The translations under genes and the position numbers were made by a program. Under the pieces are notes generated by a model. It ran no database searches. It saw only the letters and a list, made by a program, of their open reading frames with translations, and was not told the origin of the DNA. Shown here piece after piece: positions 13,601 through 26,763 of a DNA stretch of 64,000 bases (within the stretch, counting starts at the first letter, position 1; every line of letters begins with the position of its first letter). This DNA is from Nymphaea colorata (lineage: Eukaryota > Streptophyta > Magnoliopsida > Nymphaeales > Nymphaeaceae): the NCBI RefSeq assembly GCF_008831285.2, contig NC_045140.1, positions 15,549,796-15,613,795 on the forward strand, given 5' to 3'.

Positions 13601-16007
13601 CACTCTTTTAAAACATGGATGGTCCAACTGAAATAATTTGAAGCCTTGAAGACTCTCTGTTCAACTCATTCAGGTAAAATGCTGATTGAGATAACGCAAG
13701 CTAACCATTTTTTTAGACAAGATTTTAACAAACATAATTCTACTTGTATATATGAAGTATGAACTAGCTTCCAGATTTCAGCATAATATATTAAATAAGT
13801 CTAACAAAAAAAACAGAGAGAAAGACCAACAACTTGATTGGAGTAAAGTATGCTCACCAGTTAGTGCTAGCATACGCCATGTAAGGAACGTTCCTAGTAG
13901 GTAGGCAACGGATACCCCACAAGAAATCATTAACTGCACAGCAGACGTACTCTATATGAGATATCATGCATGGATGTCACTGAACCACAGGTATTGTAAG
14001 TCGAATGTCCTTACATAAATCATGGAACGCTTTGGAATGGCATAGCGTTTCAAGTTTCAAATATTAACGAGGAACTTAAATTCAACAAGTAACGCAGCCG
14101 CTAATATTGTTACTCAGAGAACGAAAACCCAAAAAAGATGCACGCTTTATGAATTCTACTTACCTGATTCACCGTTGTGAGCAGGCCCCTCAAGTCCTTG
14201 GGTGTTATTTCTGCAATGTATATGGGCACCTGTTGATTCATTCCATCAAATAAGAAAAGTCCAAACACGATGACAAAAAACAAACGTCTATTGTGCACCT
14301 GCCGAATAAGTAATATCCTGATCTTGGAAGAATGTTGAAGAGCATTCCCGAGAAACAAGTTTTGTGACTCTGTGAACTGCGGTAAACACGCAGTACCCCG
14401 AAAACCCCTCGACAGTGACAGCTTGATCTCGACCAGTGAACTAGTAGACACGGTTTTCTACCCCTAGTGATTCAAGTTCTCAACCGCTCACTCGTGCTCG
14501 AGACAGCCACTAAGACAGGAGGCAGTTGGTTTAGATGGATTATGCCTTCCAAAGTGAGGGAGGAAAACCCAGCTAAATGTTTTTTTAGCTTGCGCTTCCT
14601 ATGGTACCACCAAATTAAGATTTCCACATGGCATCTACTTAACTGAGATGAGAAACCGTAATTGCTAGTTGAAGAGACTTGGCGAAGGCCTTTTCCAGTC
14701 TGAAATGTCAAAAGTACTATTTGGACTGCCAGACGACATTACCACATAAGATATGATGCCAACTCCAACTCCAGTAGATAATCGACCAAGATCCAGGGAC
14801 CAAGCACCCTGCACAGGAAAATTGTCCTTCGTAATGAATGTGATCATTCTTCTGGTGATGGTTAACCAACTAGAAGATACTGTATAGCAAGACATAAACC
14901 TGAGAAAGGGAAACGGCGACCCATCCAGCGATGCAGAAAGCAGAGGACGCCCACATTGCCTGCTCTTACCATTTCACAATCGAAGAATCATCAGGAAGCA
15001 TGCAGCCAGGAAGAAAGAGAGGGAGGGAGGGAGAGAATATACCCCTCTGCGGCCGACGAGATCGGCAATCCGTCCACTCGTTATTGCACCAAACATGGCA
15101 CCAATCGTCATTATGGAACCGAAAACCGAGTACTGTTGTTTCAACAATGAAAGGGGAAACAAAATGAAGTTACGGAGACACTGCAATAAGTTGAGGGTCG
15201 AAGGGCAGAAGACAAGAGTCGAACCAAGTTAAGGCAAATGCCCCGCCCACCACACTTTTGGACTCTCAACCACAAAAACACAGAAGAAGAGATCCCCCCA
15301 CTATCAAGTGAAAGAAAGAACTCTTCGTTCCGGCTCGCTCTCTCGCTCTTCCCCTCATTATCACGTGTTTCAAAAGCCCTGACCAAGAAGAAATGACGTT
15401 CAGGTCACAAAAGGCAGCGTGTGTGCAGACAAGTCTAAAGAACACAACTCTGTCGACTGTCGCTCTTTGCAGAGTTAGGTGCTTCTAATTTCTCTCCGAA
15501 AGCGGCTGAAAGAGGGCTGGAGACGGGAATGCGTGGGTCTCTGAACTATAGAATGCAGAATCATGGGCACCATACTGAAACTTGTGGGGCTTGGCATATA
15601 CTCGCATGCATAACTCGACTCTAGCTGCAAATTGGGTCATGATTACGAATTTAGAGAATTGAACCGTTGGCGCGTCCTACAGACCTGAGAAAGGGAGAGG
15701 CTGAGGTCGTGGATGATGCCCGCTTGTGCAGGGGAAGAATAGCCCACCTGGGAATTAAATAAATTATCAGAGACAAACTAAAGTACTTTCATATAAGAAC
15801 ATCTTCCTACATATGGTCTGTAAACTGTAGCAGTAGCTCCGCTGCAGTCTAAAACAGAGGGAGTCGACTGAAAATACGTGAAAAAGATAGACTGACCGCT
15901 GATCCAAACGCAAAGGAGCCGCACACGGCCACGAACGTTCCCAGCAGAACCATCTTGATCGATTCCTTCTCTTTTGGCAGAAGAGAGCCGGATATTTCTG
16001 AACCCAT
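10661..16007 (-). CDS. ERD6-like monosaccharide/H+ transporter, copy 1
   Basis: Eighteen exons (minus): 16007-15897, 15747-15685, 15132-15043, 14959-14900, 14808-14743, 14229-14164, 13933-13858, 13338-13274, 13186-13094, 12849-12769, 12639-12555, 12361-12315, 12236-12174, 12097-12038, 11943-11890, 11811-11752, 11663-11549, 10806-10661. They join without a stop into 466 residues, normal for the family. This is a major-facilitator sugar porter with 12 expected membrane spans. Visible motifs are [29 protein letters not shown] and the C-terminal VPETKGR. ERD6-like proteins are mostly tonoplast H+/glucose symporters. The N-terminal E-x4-LL (EISGSLL) fits an acidic di-leucine vacuolar sorting signal; that placement is inference. 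All introns are GT-AG. It forms a tandem pair with the gene at 19887-24342. Confidence 0.93.
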
Positions 16008-16084
16008 CTCTTTCTCTCTCTCTCTCTCTCTCTCTCGTGAGGATTTGTGTTTGGCGTGCGATGGGATGCGGTTAAGTCTTATAG
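16008..16084 (-). promoter_or_regulatory. Leader and TATA-like element of sugar transporter 1
   Basis: Directly upstream of the ATG (16007) the sense strand carries a GA dinucleotide tract (about 16011-16036), typical of plant 5' untranslated leaders. CTATAAG at 16084-16078 is a weak TATA box only about 70 bases from the start codon. The true start of transcription is not proven by this. Confidence 0.35.
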
Positions 16085-16735
16085 AAGGGAAGGGCAGGCA
16101 GCAGCCAAAAAAAGACGCACCACCGACGAAAGTGAAAAAAAAAAAAAAAAGGGACGGCAAAAGAGATTGAACCAGCCGTGCCAGTTAGTGGTAAATAGCA
16201 AGTACTAAATACGGACCCCCAACTTCCTCTGTGCTTTTCGTATATTGAGATAAACACGAGAAAATAGCTTGTAATGCCACAGAAACGTCACAGCATGCAG
16301 AAACCCAGTCTTCGTGAGCCGTGGGCGGCGAATAATGTTATGTAGGTTAAAAGCCCGAGTGTTTAATGGCGTTCTCTTCTCCAAGGCGGCATTTGTTTAG
16401 CGTGGACGGACCTGTAGCGGTTGGACTTATGTCTGCTCCATACGAAAATTGCTAAACAATCACGGCGAAGATGTCCGTGCTCTCGAGGGCAAGAGCGCAG
16501 ACATCCATCCGCGAAATCCGCGGAAATTTTGTCTGCTCAATGTCAAACTCTCCGCTATATATATATTATATATATCCGCGATAAACATATAAAGATCTGA
16601 GGATCCTTTACAGCTTCAAGGTACCGTTTAGTTCATGTTTCTTTTCATATTCAGCAAACCCAAGTATTTCTGTTCCCTGTCATGCCTTGAACCACAAGTT
16701 CGGCTTGCTAAGTAGCATTTTTGCCCTTTCTGCAG

Positions 16736-17313
16736 CTACTAAAATTTTGGGGAGGATCGTTTTCATATATTTTAGGAAGTATAGTGACATGGCGCACGGT
16801 AGCATCCTACAAAATGATCTCTCTGACGAACGTAAATTGGTGGCCCGTTTTATTTAAGAACTCCTACCGTCTACGTTGCAGCTGTTGCCCCTCTTCATCC
16901 TGAACCTCCACAGATGGCTGGTTGGCCTTCTCTTTTCGTTAGCGCCCTTCTAATAAATTGGAAGCCAAGTCGACTGTACAAAAAATTGTAATTTGTTTCG
17001 GGGCAAAGGTTGGGAAACGGAGCTACGTCGGCTTCGCGGTGAGTACGCTGATCTTACAATGTAACGACATGAAGGATGATTTCCTACATAACAATGTGAT
17101 GTGAGCTATGGTGCGATCCAGGAACACACGAAAGCATGGACGCACAAGGATTTGTTTCCAAGATACTGCCGGCGTGCAGTCACTGTGAGTAAATAAAACA
17201 CCCGTGCCTCTTGAGTTTCAGATTTTTAATTGTTGGAGTTGGTTTGATCTTATCACAACAATTTGGTGGAATTAATGGAGTAGGGTTGTATTTCTGACTC
17301 TCTGAGTGCCCAA
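16736..17313 (+). pseudogene. Decayed exons 7-11 of a third ERD6-like transporter, reversed
   Basis: Read on the plus strand, against both flanking genes, five exon remnants occur in the right order. Exon 7 is at 16736 to about 16811 (GGSFSYILGSIVTWRT) with its acceptor TTTCTGCAG kept and its donor lost. Exon 8 is about 16859-16920, ending in AGATGGCTG before a GT donor. Exon 9 is about 17003-17065 (AKVGK, with an internal deletion). Exon 10 is about 17121-17184 (KDLF core) with donor GTGAGTAAAT, close to the live copy. Exon 11 is 17232 to about 17313 ([21 protein letters not shown], then TGA at 17295-17297). Introns are much shorter than in the live copies. I found no trace of exons 1-6 or 12-18. 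It cannot encode a transporter. Confidence 0.85.
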
Positions 17314-19886
17314 TAGTAATCAGAATATAAAGCGCCCAACACGAACGGAAATCACTTTAGGTGCTTGACCTTTATTCTATCATAGAAAACAAACTCACAT
17401 TTCTAAATTTCATGTGCAGCTCACCTAGAATAGAAGATATGTGCATGTTCAAGTTAATATATCTAGAAAATAAATTGTTTCATTTACAAATTAATTCCTT
17501 TTAACTTTTTTTTTTCATGACTTAGCACCATGGAAGCTCTTGGAACCTTCATAATCTGCTAATGCAGAATTAGCCAACAAAACCGCAAAAAGTGCATGAG
17601 TAGAGTCATAGACAAAATTACATTTTCCCACATACAACGTGCTATGCTATTGGTTGATCTAAACAGAAAAAGTCAGTCCACAAAATTAGCCGGCCGACTT
17701 ATTGATTTCAGACAGTAAAAGTAAAATGAAGAAAAGAAGAAAACATAATTGCTTAAGATTGCGCCTTTACAGCTCACGCTAAATGGAAGAGGAAAACCGA
17801 TGGAGCATGCGTAAGAGTCCCGTAGTAAAAGAGCAGAGCACAGCAATACTGGCGAAGGAGTTGATATGCAAAATCAACTCGGAGAACATGGCGAACAGAT
17901 CAATGAGTAAAACAGGAGGAAGTAATTACTGCACAGGATGCCCCAAATAGTTGGAAATTGTCGCTGGCAGAAGTGAAAAAAACAGAAAACATTAAGCATG
18001 CACATTATACATATGGATTATTGAAGTTAGATGTGGGTTCTGCCGAAGAAGGGACAGCTTTGCTTTTGTGATGAATCCGATGGATGGAGCTGGCGTCAAT
18101 GGGTGCCAGGCCCTCCACTGGAGAAATATTATAAAGAAAAATGCGGAAATGTTAGGATGGGCGCGTCACGGCCCTCCGCTATTAGCTGCCGATTCAGGAT
18201 GTGGATTGGAGGTGTGCGATTATTATAATAAATTACGAGAGACATGACACGTCAATGGGAATTTTTTCTTTTCTTTTCTTTTTGTTTTTAAACGGAGGTC
18301 GTCCATGCTTGCTCTCTCTCTCTGCTTCTTCGTCTTCTTCCTCTTAACTCGTCAGAGTATGGACGGACGGCTGACCTCCTTCCCCATCGCCAGTTAATTT
18401 ATTAAATCCCAAATTGAATTCATAATGAGAACAAGACGCTTATTTATTGAATTCATAATGAGAACAAGTTGCTTGAAATAATTGACGTGGAACACCTACC
18501 ACATGTATGGAGAGGTGAATTGGGTTGGCAGTTGTATCGAACTTGGGGTCCTCCACACATGTGCCAGATAAATTACAACACCCCCATTATAGAAATTTAC
18601 TTTTGAACTGAGAATTATAAGAGATCATCAATTACTTATGAAGAAAGTTGCAAAATTGTCAATGTTAATATATTTTTGAGGTTAGGACCAAATTTAGTTG
18701 ACATCCATCAAGCCAAGAGCTTAAGCTTTAACGTATTATCAAAACCAGTTCAACACTTGCACTAGGTCGCATATGTGCGCCTTAAAAGGAAGTAGGTTAT
18801 AATTGATCAAAAGTTTAGTTTTGTATTGAAATTTGAGGAAAATCTTGAAGGGGTCATAAAGGGGATGTGATTTTTTTTTTTTAGCTAGAACCAAAGCTAT
18901 TAAGAGGTGAGTGTGGATCCACCATACCAAAGCCCAGTAAAAGTAAAAGAGTGGGTGGCTAGCAAGGTTCTTGCACTAATTAAATCTAATTCCGAAATTC
19001 AAATATTGTTACTAGACACACAAGACGCGTAAGCATGAGGCTCACGCGGACTAGTGCACACCATGAAATCCCCATTCTAAGCTGCCCGACGACGACCTGC
19101 CCCCTTTATTTGCAAAGACCCCAAAGTCGAAGCAGTTTTTTTTCCCTCTCTTTATGTTCAATATCTACATTTTAAGTACCGGGTTTTCAGAAATGTATGC
19201 ACCAAGTTCCTATTCAAACTATTCAATTAGTAGCCGATGATTGGCAATGTGCACCCAAGACATGTTTGGTTGACCACATAAGTTGACAACTTATTCTTGA
19301 GGTTTAAAAAAGAAAGGATAATACTGAGCCTGCATTTTAGATCATCCCAATAATTTGCGGCTTCTATCTACATGCTGCCGCAACGTCAATTTTGTCTAGA
19401 CACAGTACGTTTACAAGGATGTCATAGCATCCTTTTAAGTTTTAACATGTATATTATCTTAGACCCGGTTTTCTTGAAAACAGTAAGCTTCTCGAGTTAG
19501 GTCGCAACCCATGTCAAAGATTAAACAACAGGGCTTCCCAGTGCATGGTTTAGGTTCAAGTATGTATAGAAACCCCGACAATGTAACCTTGCAAAATTTT
19601 GAATATGAGAATATTACAAAAGAGACCCACTCGCAATGTAATAATACGGTTCTTCGGGATGCCAAGACGTTGAATCTGGACCAGTGGACACCAATTACAA
19701 CGATTTAGGACAAAAATTGACTGCAGACAAGAACTTGCCGGGAAACGAGCAAGTCTTGAAGGCTGCTCTCCTAGGCGAACGACAGTGAGCAAGAATTATG
19801 GTAACTATATGGTAATGAAACAACAAGGCACACTAAGGATGAAAACAGGAACGGTATCGTGCGCAGAGGAGCTTCGGCCACCGTTT
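17314..19886. other. Gene-free spacer between transporter relic and copy 2
   Basis: No protein family is recognisable. A 23-base direct repeat (gaattcataatgagaacaag core) occurs at about 18416 and 18450. Positions near 19500-19886 probably include the 3' untranslated region of sugar transporter 2. Confidence 0.5.
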
Positions 19887-22800
19887 TCATAGTTTAGTGG
19901 AAGAGAAAGAGCTCATGGCAGAAGTGATCTCCTCCAGGGTTCTTCCCTTCGTCTCTGGAACCAACTTGGCGACGAACAACACGGTGAGCGCTCCCACGGC
20001 CGAGAAGACGAAGAGGGTCCCTGAAAAATCCAAGGCCCAAAAAGCTTGAACAACCAAAAGGAGGGTGAACAGAAAATAATTACAAGAACAGGGCAGATGG
20101 TCGACTCCCATTTGCTTCCATCAATCGAACGCCAAAAGATGGACCAAATTCATTAAGAGTCAAATGAAGAAGATAATTGAATGTTGAGGATGGGCTAACT
20201 TAATTTATATTCGGCCAAGCAACAATTTAACGGAAGAATGAGGAGCATATGTGGAGAAGGTTGAAGATGAATAAATGGTGCACCTGACGAACTCCAGGTC
20301 ATGAGGAAGTTGAATGCGTAGGAAATGGCCCACGAGCCAAACCAATGGACTAAAGTCACCAAGCTTCCTGCCATCCCTTTCACATGCAATGGGAATATCT
20401 GCGGAGAAAAAACAAGTGCATGGAAATTAATGAACTGGTCGACCTTTCCAAATTCACAATCCCATGATTTTGAGAAAAGTCCTGCAACGGAAGCTCACCT
20501 CTGACATTATGAGCCAAGGTACTGCGCCCAAACCTATGGAGAATGATCCTATGTACAACTGATCATTTGTGAAAAAAGAAATGTGAAGCGCAGTAAGCTA
20601 AAATTAGGTACAATCTACGGTTCATAAAAGGAGCAAATTTCTGGGCTGAATTCCTTTCGGACGAGAGCTTACCAGTATGCCTGCAAGGGCTAGTATTGGG
20701 ATTATGTCCGGTGAGGAAACATGACCCTGCATGGTGGACAAGACACCAAAAATAAACTTGAGATACACTCTCCAGTAGCGAATTAACAGTAAAAGGCCAC
20801 GTTATCTGCCATTCGATTTGCCTGGTTAAAATGGATATTATATACCTTGATTAAGAAGGAAAGGCCCGCCAGAAAGCAACCCAAGCAGGTACCAGTCGCA
20901 GAAACCTGCCACGCGAAATAATTTGCACGTCAAAGCATGTTTGCTAATGCATCTATGTGAGATTGTATTTCTCATGGAGTATGGTGCCGTGCCGTACCAT
21001 TATAAGTGGTCTCCTCCCAACCCTATCCAGCAATAACGCGCCCACTGTCGTCACTGGAACCTGTAAGACATTGGCGCAGTGATTAAGTTTATAAATAGAC
21101 CATGTTTTCTACCATGAATTCCATCCTCAATTCATCATTACTTTCAAATTACCTGAATAGCAGCCATGGCTACTGTTCCAGCATTTCCAGAGGAAAAGCC
21201 TGAAACCGCAAAGACAAGCTCAGAACTGAGACGAGGAGGAGACTGCACCTCCTCCAGAAGCTGGAAAAAAAAAAAGAGCAAAGGAACCAGATAGAGATAC
21301 CGGCTGCCACAAAAGTTTCGCTTGCGTAAAACCCAATCCCATTTATTCCACCAAATTGTTGTAACAATATCAAGCCAACTGCAACCTAAAACGTGTGCAA
21401 CGTTATTGGTGCGTGAAAACATTTTAGAAAGGCAAATGGAACAGTTGTTCATTTACTTACGATGACCGAATACAGATAGTTCCTTCGAAACAAATCCCGT
21501 ATCCTTGCTTTTGGAAGCTTTGCAATGCTCTCAACGTATTTCTGGATGACACCAACACCACAATGTTATGTCGGAAGAATCATGCTCCAAATTTTTATCT
21601 TTATCTGAATGAGCTCAACATTAATTAAGAACCTGGATCTCGATGGCTTCATCAGAAATATCGGCAGAACCTCCGCGGAGCCGTCTTAGCTCCGACTCGA
21701 ATTCCTCCTGCTTTCCAACCTTAGCCTGAAACATGGGTCAAGTTTTTCCAATGATCTAATTTTCCAATTCACTGGAATGGTAATAACTAATATGGTAGAA
21801 AAGACAAACCAGCCATCTTGGCGATTCAGGAATGAAGCAGAGACCTAACATCTGCAGCATGGACGGTATGAATCCTAAACATCAAGAAACCACCGATCTG
21901 AGGCCCGTTAGATTTTAACATTTTAAAGGTGTAAGTAATTAACTGAACATCTCATAAGCTAAATTTTGGGAAGAGATAATTACCCATGAGCGCCAGTGTG
22001 CGCCATGTCACGACAGTTCCTAAAAGGTACGAAAAGGATCCTCCACAAACTATGAGTAGCTACAAGAAAGGCGAAAGAACTACTTAGTGCTGCTGTTGTG
22101 ATTGAAGGTAATGACAAGAGGACAGGAGACAAAACTCTGATGTGTACCGACTATGCAAAGCAAAACAACATAATTCCGCATACCTGATTTGCTGTTGTGA
22201 GTGCTCCTCTCATATTTTTGGGTGTTATCTCTGCTATGTACGTGGGAACCTGCTCACACATACATATAATGGATCTTTCATGCTGCACACGCATGTGTGT
22301 GTGTGTGTGTCTTTATGAAGAAAGAGGGGCAGCGAGAGAGTACCACGAACGAAAGAATGCCAATTCCATAACCCAGGGAGAGCCTGCCAATGTCCAGTGA
22401 CCACGCACCCTTCCGTAAAAGAAATTAAGAAGATATTATTGTTAAAATTTGGTAATAAAACGAATCGACTACCTTGTAAGAAACTTTACGTTTGCTTAAT
22501 GAGGGAAAGACATGCGGGAAAAATGGCAGATACAGCAAATAAGAGGAAGAATTCTTTAATTTTGTTTAGGTTCATTTCTCATTTGGCACAAACCTTTGCG
22601 ACGTATATGAACAGCCATCCGACAACACAAAAGATGGACGAAATTCTCATTGCCTGCACCAACGAGATAAAATATTCAACCATAGTCAAATTTTTGCGAG
22701 AATTTCATTTCTGCATAGCCGGATTGTGTTGGGATGGGGGGAGGGAGAGAGAGAGAGAGAGTCGTGAAGCAAGTTAGTGGCGTTCACGTGCGTTGGACTC

Positions 22801-24342
22801 GAAATGTGGGGGCAACTCCACCTGAAAATGAAAATGAAAATGGAGATACGTCCCTCCTTCCCCTTGAGTAAAGCCAAGAAAACCCACATTCCCTCTTAAT
22901 TGTTTTCTCTTGCTCTACCAGTTCTCGAATGACCAGCGAGGCCACAAGGCCTGGTGATCAGAAGCGGTAAATCCACATGTCTTCTCCACGCCCAAATCAT
23001 AATGCCTTTGTAAGCCATCTCTTGGAAGAGGAAGAGGAGGAAATCCAAAAAAGGAGAAGGCTGGAGGACCTGAAGCCGGCCGGCAGGTCATGGTTTGAAG
23101 GCCTGCCTCGGGCCAGCTGTTGATGCTTTGGAAAACGGGTGAGACCCATTCCACATCCGGTAGTATTTTGGTGAACGAGGAATCGCCGCCATGAGAGGAC
23201 TGAACGGTGTCCCACAGAAGTCGGGTGGACGAATTACAACATCCCATCCCATTCCACACCCTCCCCTCCCCGTTTCTGCGGGTCTTAAACCCCACTTCCC
23301 TTTAAAAACGTGCTCCCGATCGAGTCATCCTCTCTAAAACCTCACTTTGGGCTCCGGGCAACCATCAATAGAGCACGAGATTGGCCTCATAACTTCTGCA
23401 TCATTCTTCATTGCCGAATTGAAGAACGGATACTGTATTGCTGGTATGCAAGGAATAAGAAGATAAAATGGGACATGGAAGGTCAAATAAGAACGGGACA
23501 ACTAGGTTGTGACCACGTCCGGTGACCTCATAGTGTCACACAATCAAAGAGAGAGAGAGAGAGAGATGGGTGTATTGGATGCAGAAATACCCCCTTGCGG
23601 CCGAGGAAGTCGGAGAGGCGCCCGCTCATGATGGCGCCCACCATTGCCCCTATCGTCAATATGGACCCGAACATAGAATACTGCCACGCCAAATCAAAAC
23701 CAGATACAGATTAGATCACTGCCCCCGACCCACCAACTGTGAAAGAAAGGACGAGTGACCATCACAAACAAAGGTCCGTTTTCAATATTGGCAAAGTGTT
23801 ACTAAAAAAGTTAGGGCAAATGTCCTTTGGAAGAGGGATGACCCACTCTGGAAAGAAGAAGATAGAGCAGAGAAAGGAAAAAAGGAAAAGGAAGGAAGAA
23901 AGTGGGATGGTTTGATCATAAAACATCTGAAGTTTGGACATGAAAGCTTAGCAGGAGCAGTGGGCAGAATATATACCTCCGCGAGTGTGAGATGCAGATC
24001 TCTCCTGATGCCCGCCTGGGCCGGCGAAGAGAAGCCCCCCTGCAGGCCGACATTAGCCTAACTGAATAAAAACAAAATGCACGAATGGCTTGGCTGCCAT
24101 GGGGCTGCCCACAACATGGCTTGGCATGCATGGAGAGATTAATTAAGAGGAGAAACAGGGTCTGAGAAGTTGGAGGGGGGAAGGGTGCTTACGGACATTC
24201 CAAACTGGAAAGAACCGGCGACGGCGACAAGCGTGCTGAGCAGGACCATGCAGTTGGATCCGCAGCCCACCTCCTTGGTTCCTCTGGAGATGAGGGGAAG
24301 GATGATCGACTCTCCGCTCTCCACGTCCTTGGCTTTCGCCAT
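19887..24342 (-). CDS. ERD6-like monosaccharide/H+ transporter, copy 2
   Basis: Eighteen exons (minus): 24342-24193, 24039-23977, 23680-23591, 22653-22594, 22409-22344, 22249-22184, 22059-21984, 21874-21810, 21725-21633, 21541-21461, 21385-21301, 21199-21153, 21060-20998, 20905-20846, 20726-20673, 20558-20499, 20398-20284, 20020-19887. They join into 475 residues with no stop. Motifs are [45 protein letters not shown] and VPETKGR. Exons 2-17 have exactly the lengths of copy 1; only the first and last exons differ (150 against 111, 134 against 146), which places copy-specific sequence at the two cytosolic tails. I took ATG 24342 because the frame upstream has no ATG and the known family start (acidic, then [17 protein letters not shown]) follows. 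ESIILPLI may act as a tonoplast di-leucine signal (inference). Confidence 0.93.
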
Positions 24343-24538
24343 CGTCACCGGCTCACTGGGTTTCTCGGACGGAGAGGGAGGGATCACCGGGCTCGTGTGG
24401 ATGAGTGAGAGGGAATTAATGCGGGATTTTTGGCTGCAGCAGGGAGGAGTCACCCGAGTATTTAGTTAGTCAGTAGAAAGGCCATCCCCGCCGTCTCCAG
24501 CAATGCAACTCATGGCGCCTAAGGCTTTCATCGCCTCC

Positions 24539-24545
24539 TTTTATA
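24539..24545 (-). promoter_or_regulatory. TATA box of sugar transporter 2
   Basis: CTATAAAAG on the minus strand lies about 200 bases upstream of ATG 24342, a good plant TATA element with a leader of roughly 170 bases. Confidence 0.6.
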
Positions 24546-26755
24546 GGGAGGGGAAATATTTTGGAGATCGAGGACGAGGAATCATTGTCCAAAATACCCT
24601 TTCACTTCAGCATCATCATTGTTGATTGATGACTACCGTCAATCGCGGCTTCATTGGAGATATATAAGTCATTGTACAATTTTTGTGCGATAATATAATC
24701 GTGACAAAAAGTACTCTTAACAAAAAAGAACTTTTTTTGTAAAGACAAAACAAAAAAATTGAAAAAAATAAGGTTTTGAAATGTGAAAAAAGTTTAGACC
24801 GAATAATTGTGTCACAAGTACAATATATTCTTGGAGCGGTAAAGAAAAGTTTTTGTTTTTGTTTTTTTTTTTTTTTTGTCATGCTCATATTCATTGTCTC
24901 ATGCTTATTATCTTATATCTCGGTCGTTATCTCAGACATACATGTAACATTATCTTATAACTCAATCATTATTTCATACTCCATGCCATTATCGATAATG
25001 ATAAAGGTAGTGTTCTGTGCTATATACCTTATGTCATTATCTCATGCCACCTACTGTCATTATTTTTGACAATACAAGTATAAAAGAGGGTATAAGACAA
25101 TGAGTATAAGATAAGAACAATATTAAGAATATTTATTTTGCATGTGCAATGTTAAAGTAAATATTCATGGTTCACCTTCAACAACAACATATGCTCATCG
25201 TTTACACAAAGTGGCGTATAGAACTTGATCTCGTAGCTTTCTGTTATAGGGAACCAACCGACCGCAGCATCGAAGCAAGATAAGGTATGTAGGTGTTACG
25301 TGGAGGCGCTTGAGCATATTCAAGAGTACCACGCCGACGCGAGGGGGGAGGCGATAGGTGAGAGGAAAATTCATGAGATTGGCCAGCGAAGAAGATTTTC
25401 TTTTTACGGCCATGCATGGACGCGGCGGAGTCAACATAATTTTAGAGGAAGGAAACGACAAAGACCGGAGTGAGTCAGTTTGACGTGGAAGGCGCGTAAA
25501 ATAAAGACAGTGGCGCCGCTGGTGTCTGTCTGCACGACGTCAGACCGGGGTCGGTCCGCCGTTGGGTTAGGTAGGCTGGCCCTCCCTTCCCTTTGTTTGT
25601 TTGTTTGTTTGTTTTTGACGATACCCAATGCCAATGGGCAGGCCTGCCCAAAAGAAGGCAACTTCTTCTCCGTCCTCTTATTCCCATCTCAACAATTTTC
25701 AAGCCCCCAACCAGCCATTGAATACAATAGCTTGAATATAAGACAAAAATAAATTATTGATTTAGGGTTTACAACTTCATAGCCTAATTAAGAACCTCCA
25801 AGATTCGTCATTGCATCAATAGTTTTTCTTTTCCTCCCTCAGATTTGACGGCATCTACACGTTCAATAGATTAAAAAAAAATCGATATGCAGCATGTACA
25901 TTACTCGATTTCATAAAACGTCAAAAGTTGTCTCAAATTTCAAATTTCTACTCATAAAGTTGCACTTTATACACTAGAAAAATTATATGGTGATATATAT
26001 GCATTGCTTCTCATGTTTTTAGCGAGGTGGATGAAGTAAATATACGAAGCATTTATTTTGCCAGAAAGCAGCCACACAAATGGTTGCAAATTCAGATGTC
26101 ACACAAGAGATATTTTCAAACAGCATATTCCTCCCCCTGAGGCTGAGGGCCTTCTTTTACTTTCAACATCTAAGCGAGTTTGTAAATGACAATGACGAAG
26201 GTCACCCTATCAGCTTTATCGTCGTTCACCTCCTTACTGGCTCCATGGTTGTGATCATTTTGCTTATACTGCTTTGATTGATTGAGGGGACGAAAGAAAA
26301 GGTCAGCATTTCGCTTTTTTGCTGTGGATCCACAAAATTAATTCAAGGATAGTGATAATCATGGTCCCTGACCTCTGATTATCCTACTCTCTTAGTAAGA
26401 ATCTCACTAGGGATGTTTAACGACGCGAGCTCGCCCACAACTACAGAACTTGATTACATAGGTGAATGATTTGATGTTACAACTCGGCCCATTCTGATAC
26501 TGAAGGCCCAGGCTTCCAGCTTCGCAGACCCAAACCTACCCCTAATGACTTCAATTTCTACTTCCAAAAGGACTAGAAACTAAAACAATGAATCACTTAG
26601 TCAACATCGTTATAAGCCGTTAAAGATTTTCAGTAATCTTTAATACAAAACTAAACTTTCAAGGTAATACACTTAAACCTCTATATATCACATAGTTAAT
26701 TGGTAGGTAAGTTATTTCATTAATATCTTTTATTTTTCCTCTTCTCTTAGGGTGT
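24546..26755. other. Gene-free spacer
   Basis: AT-rich, with repeated short words (cattatctca, attatctta) between about 24890 and 25060 and TTTG units at 25592-25615. I see no coding family on either strand. Confidence 0.5.
25592..25615. repeat. TTTG tetranucleotide repeat
   Basis: Six consecutive TTTG units; simple microsatellite. Confidence 0.8.
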
Positions 26756-26763
26756 GTTTGATA

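Noticed and set aside
22915..23295. 126-codon minus-strand frame inside intron 3 of sugar transporter 2
   Set aside because: It lies between verified exons, has no family features and would compete with splicing.
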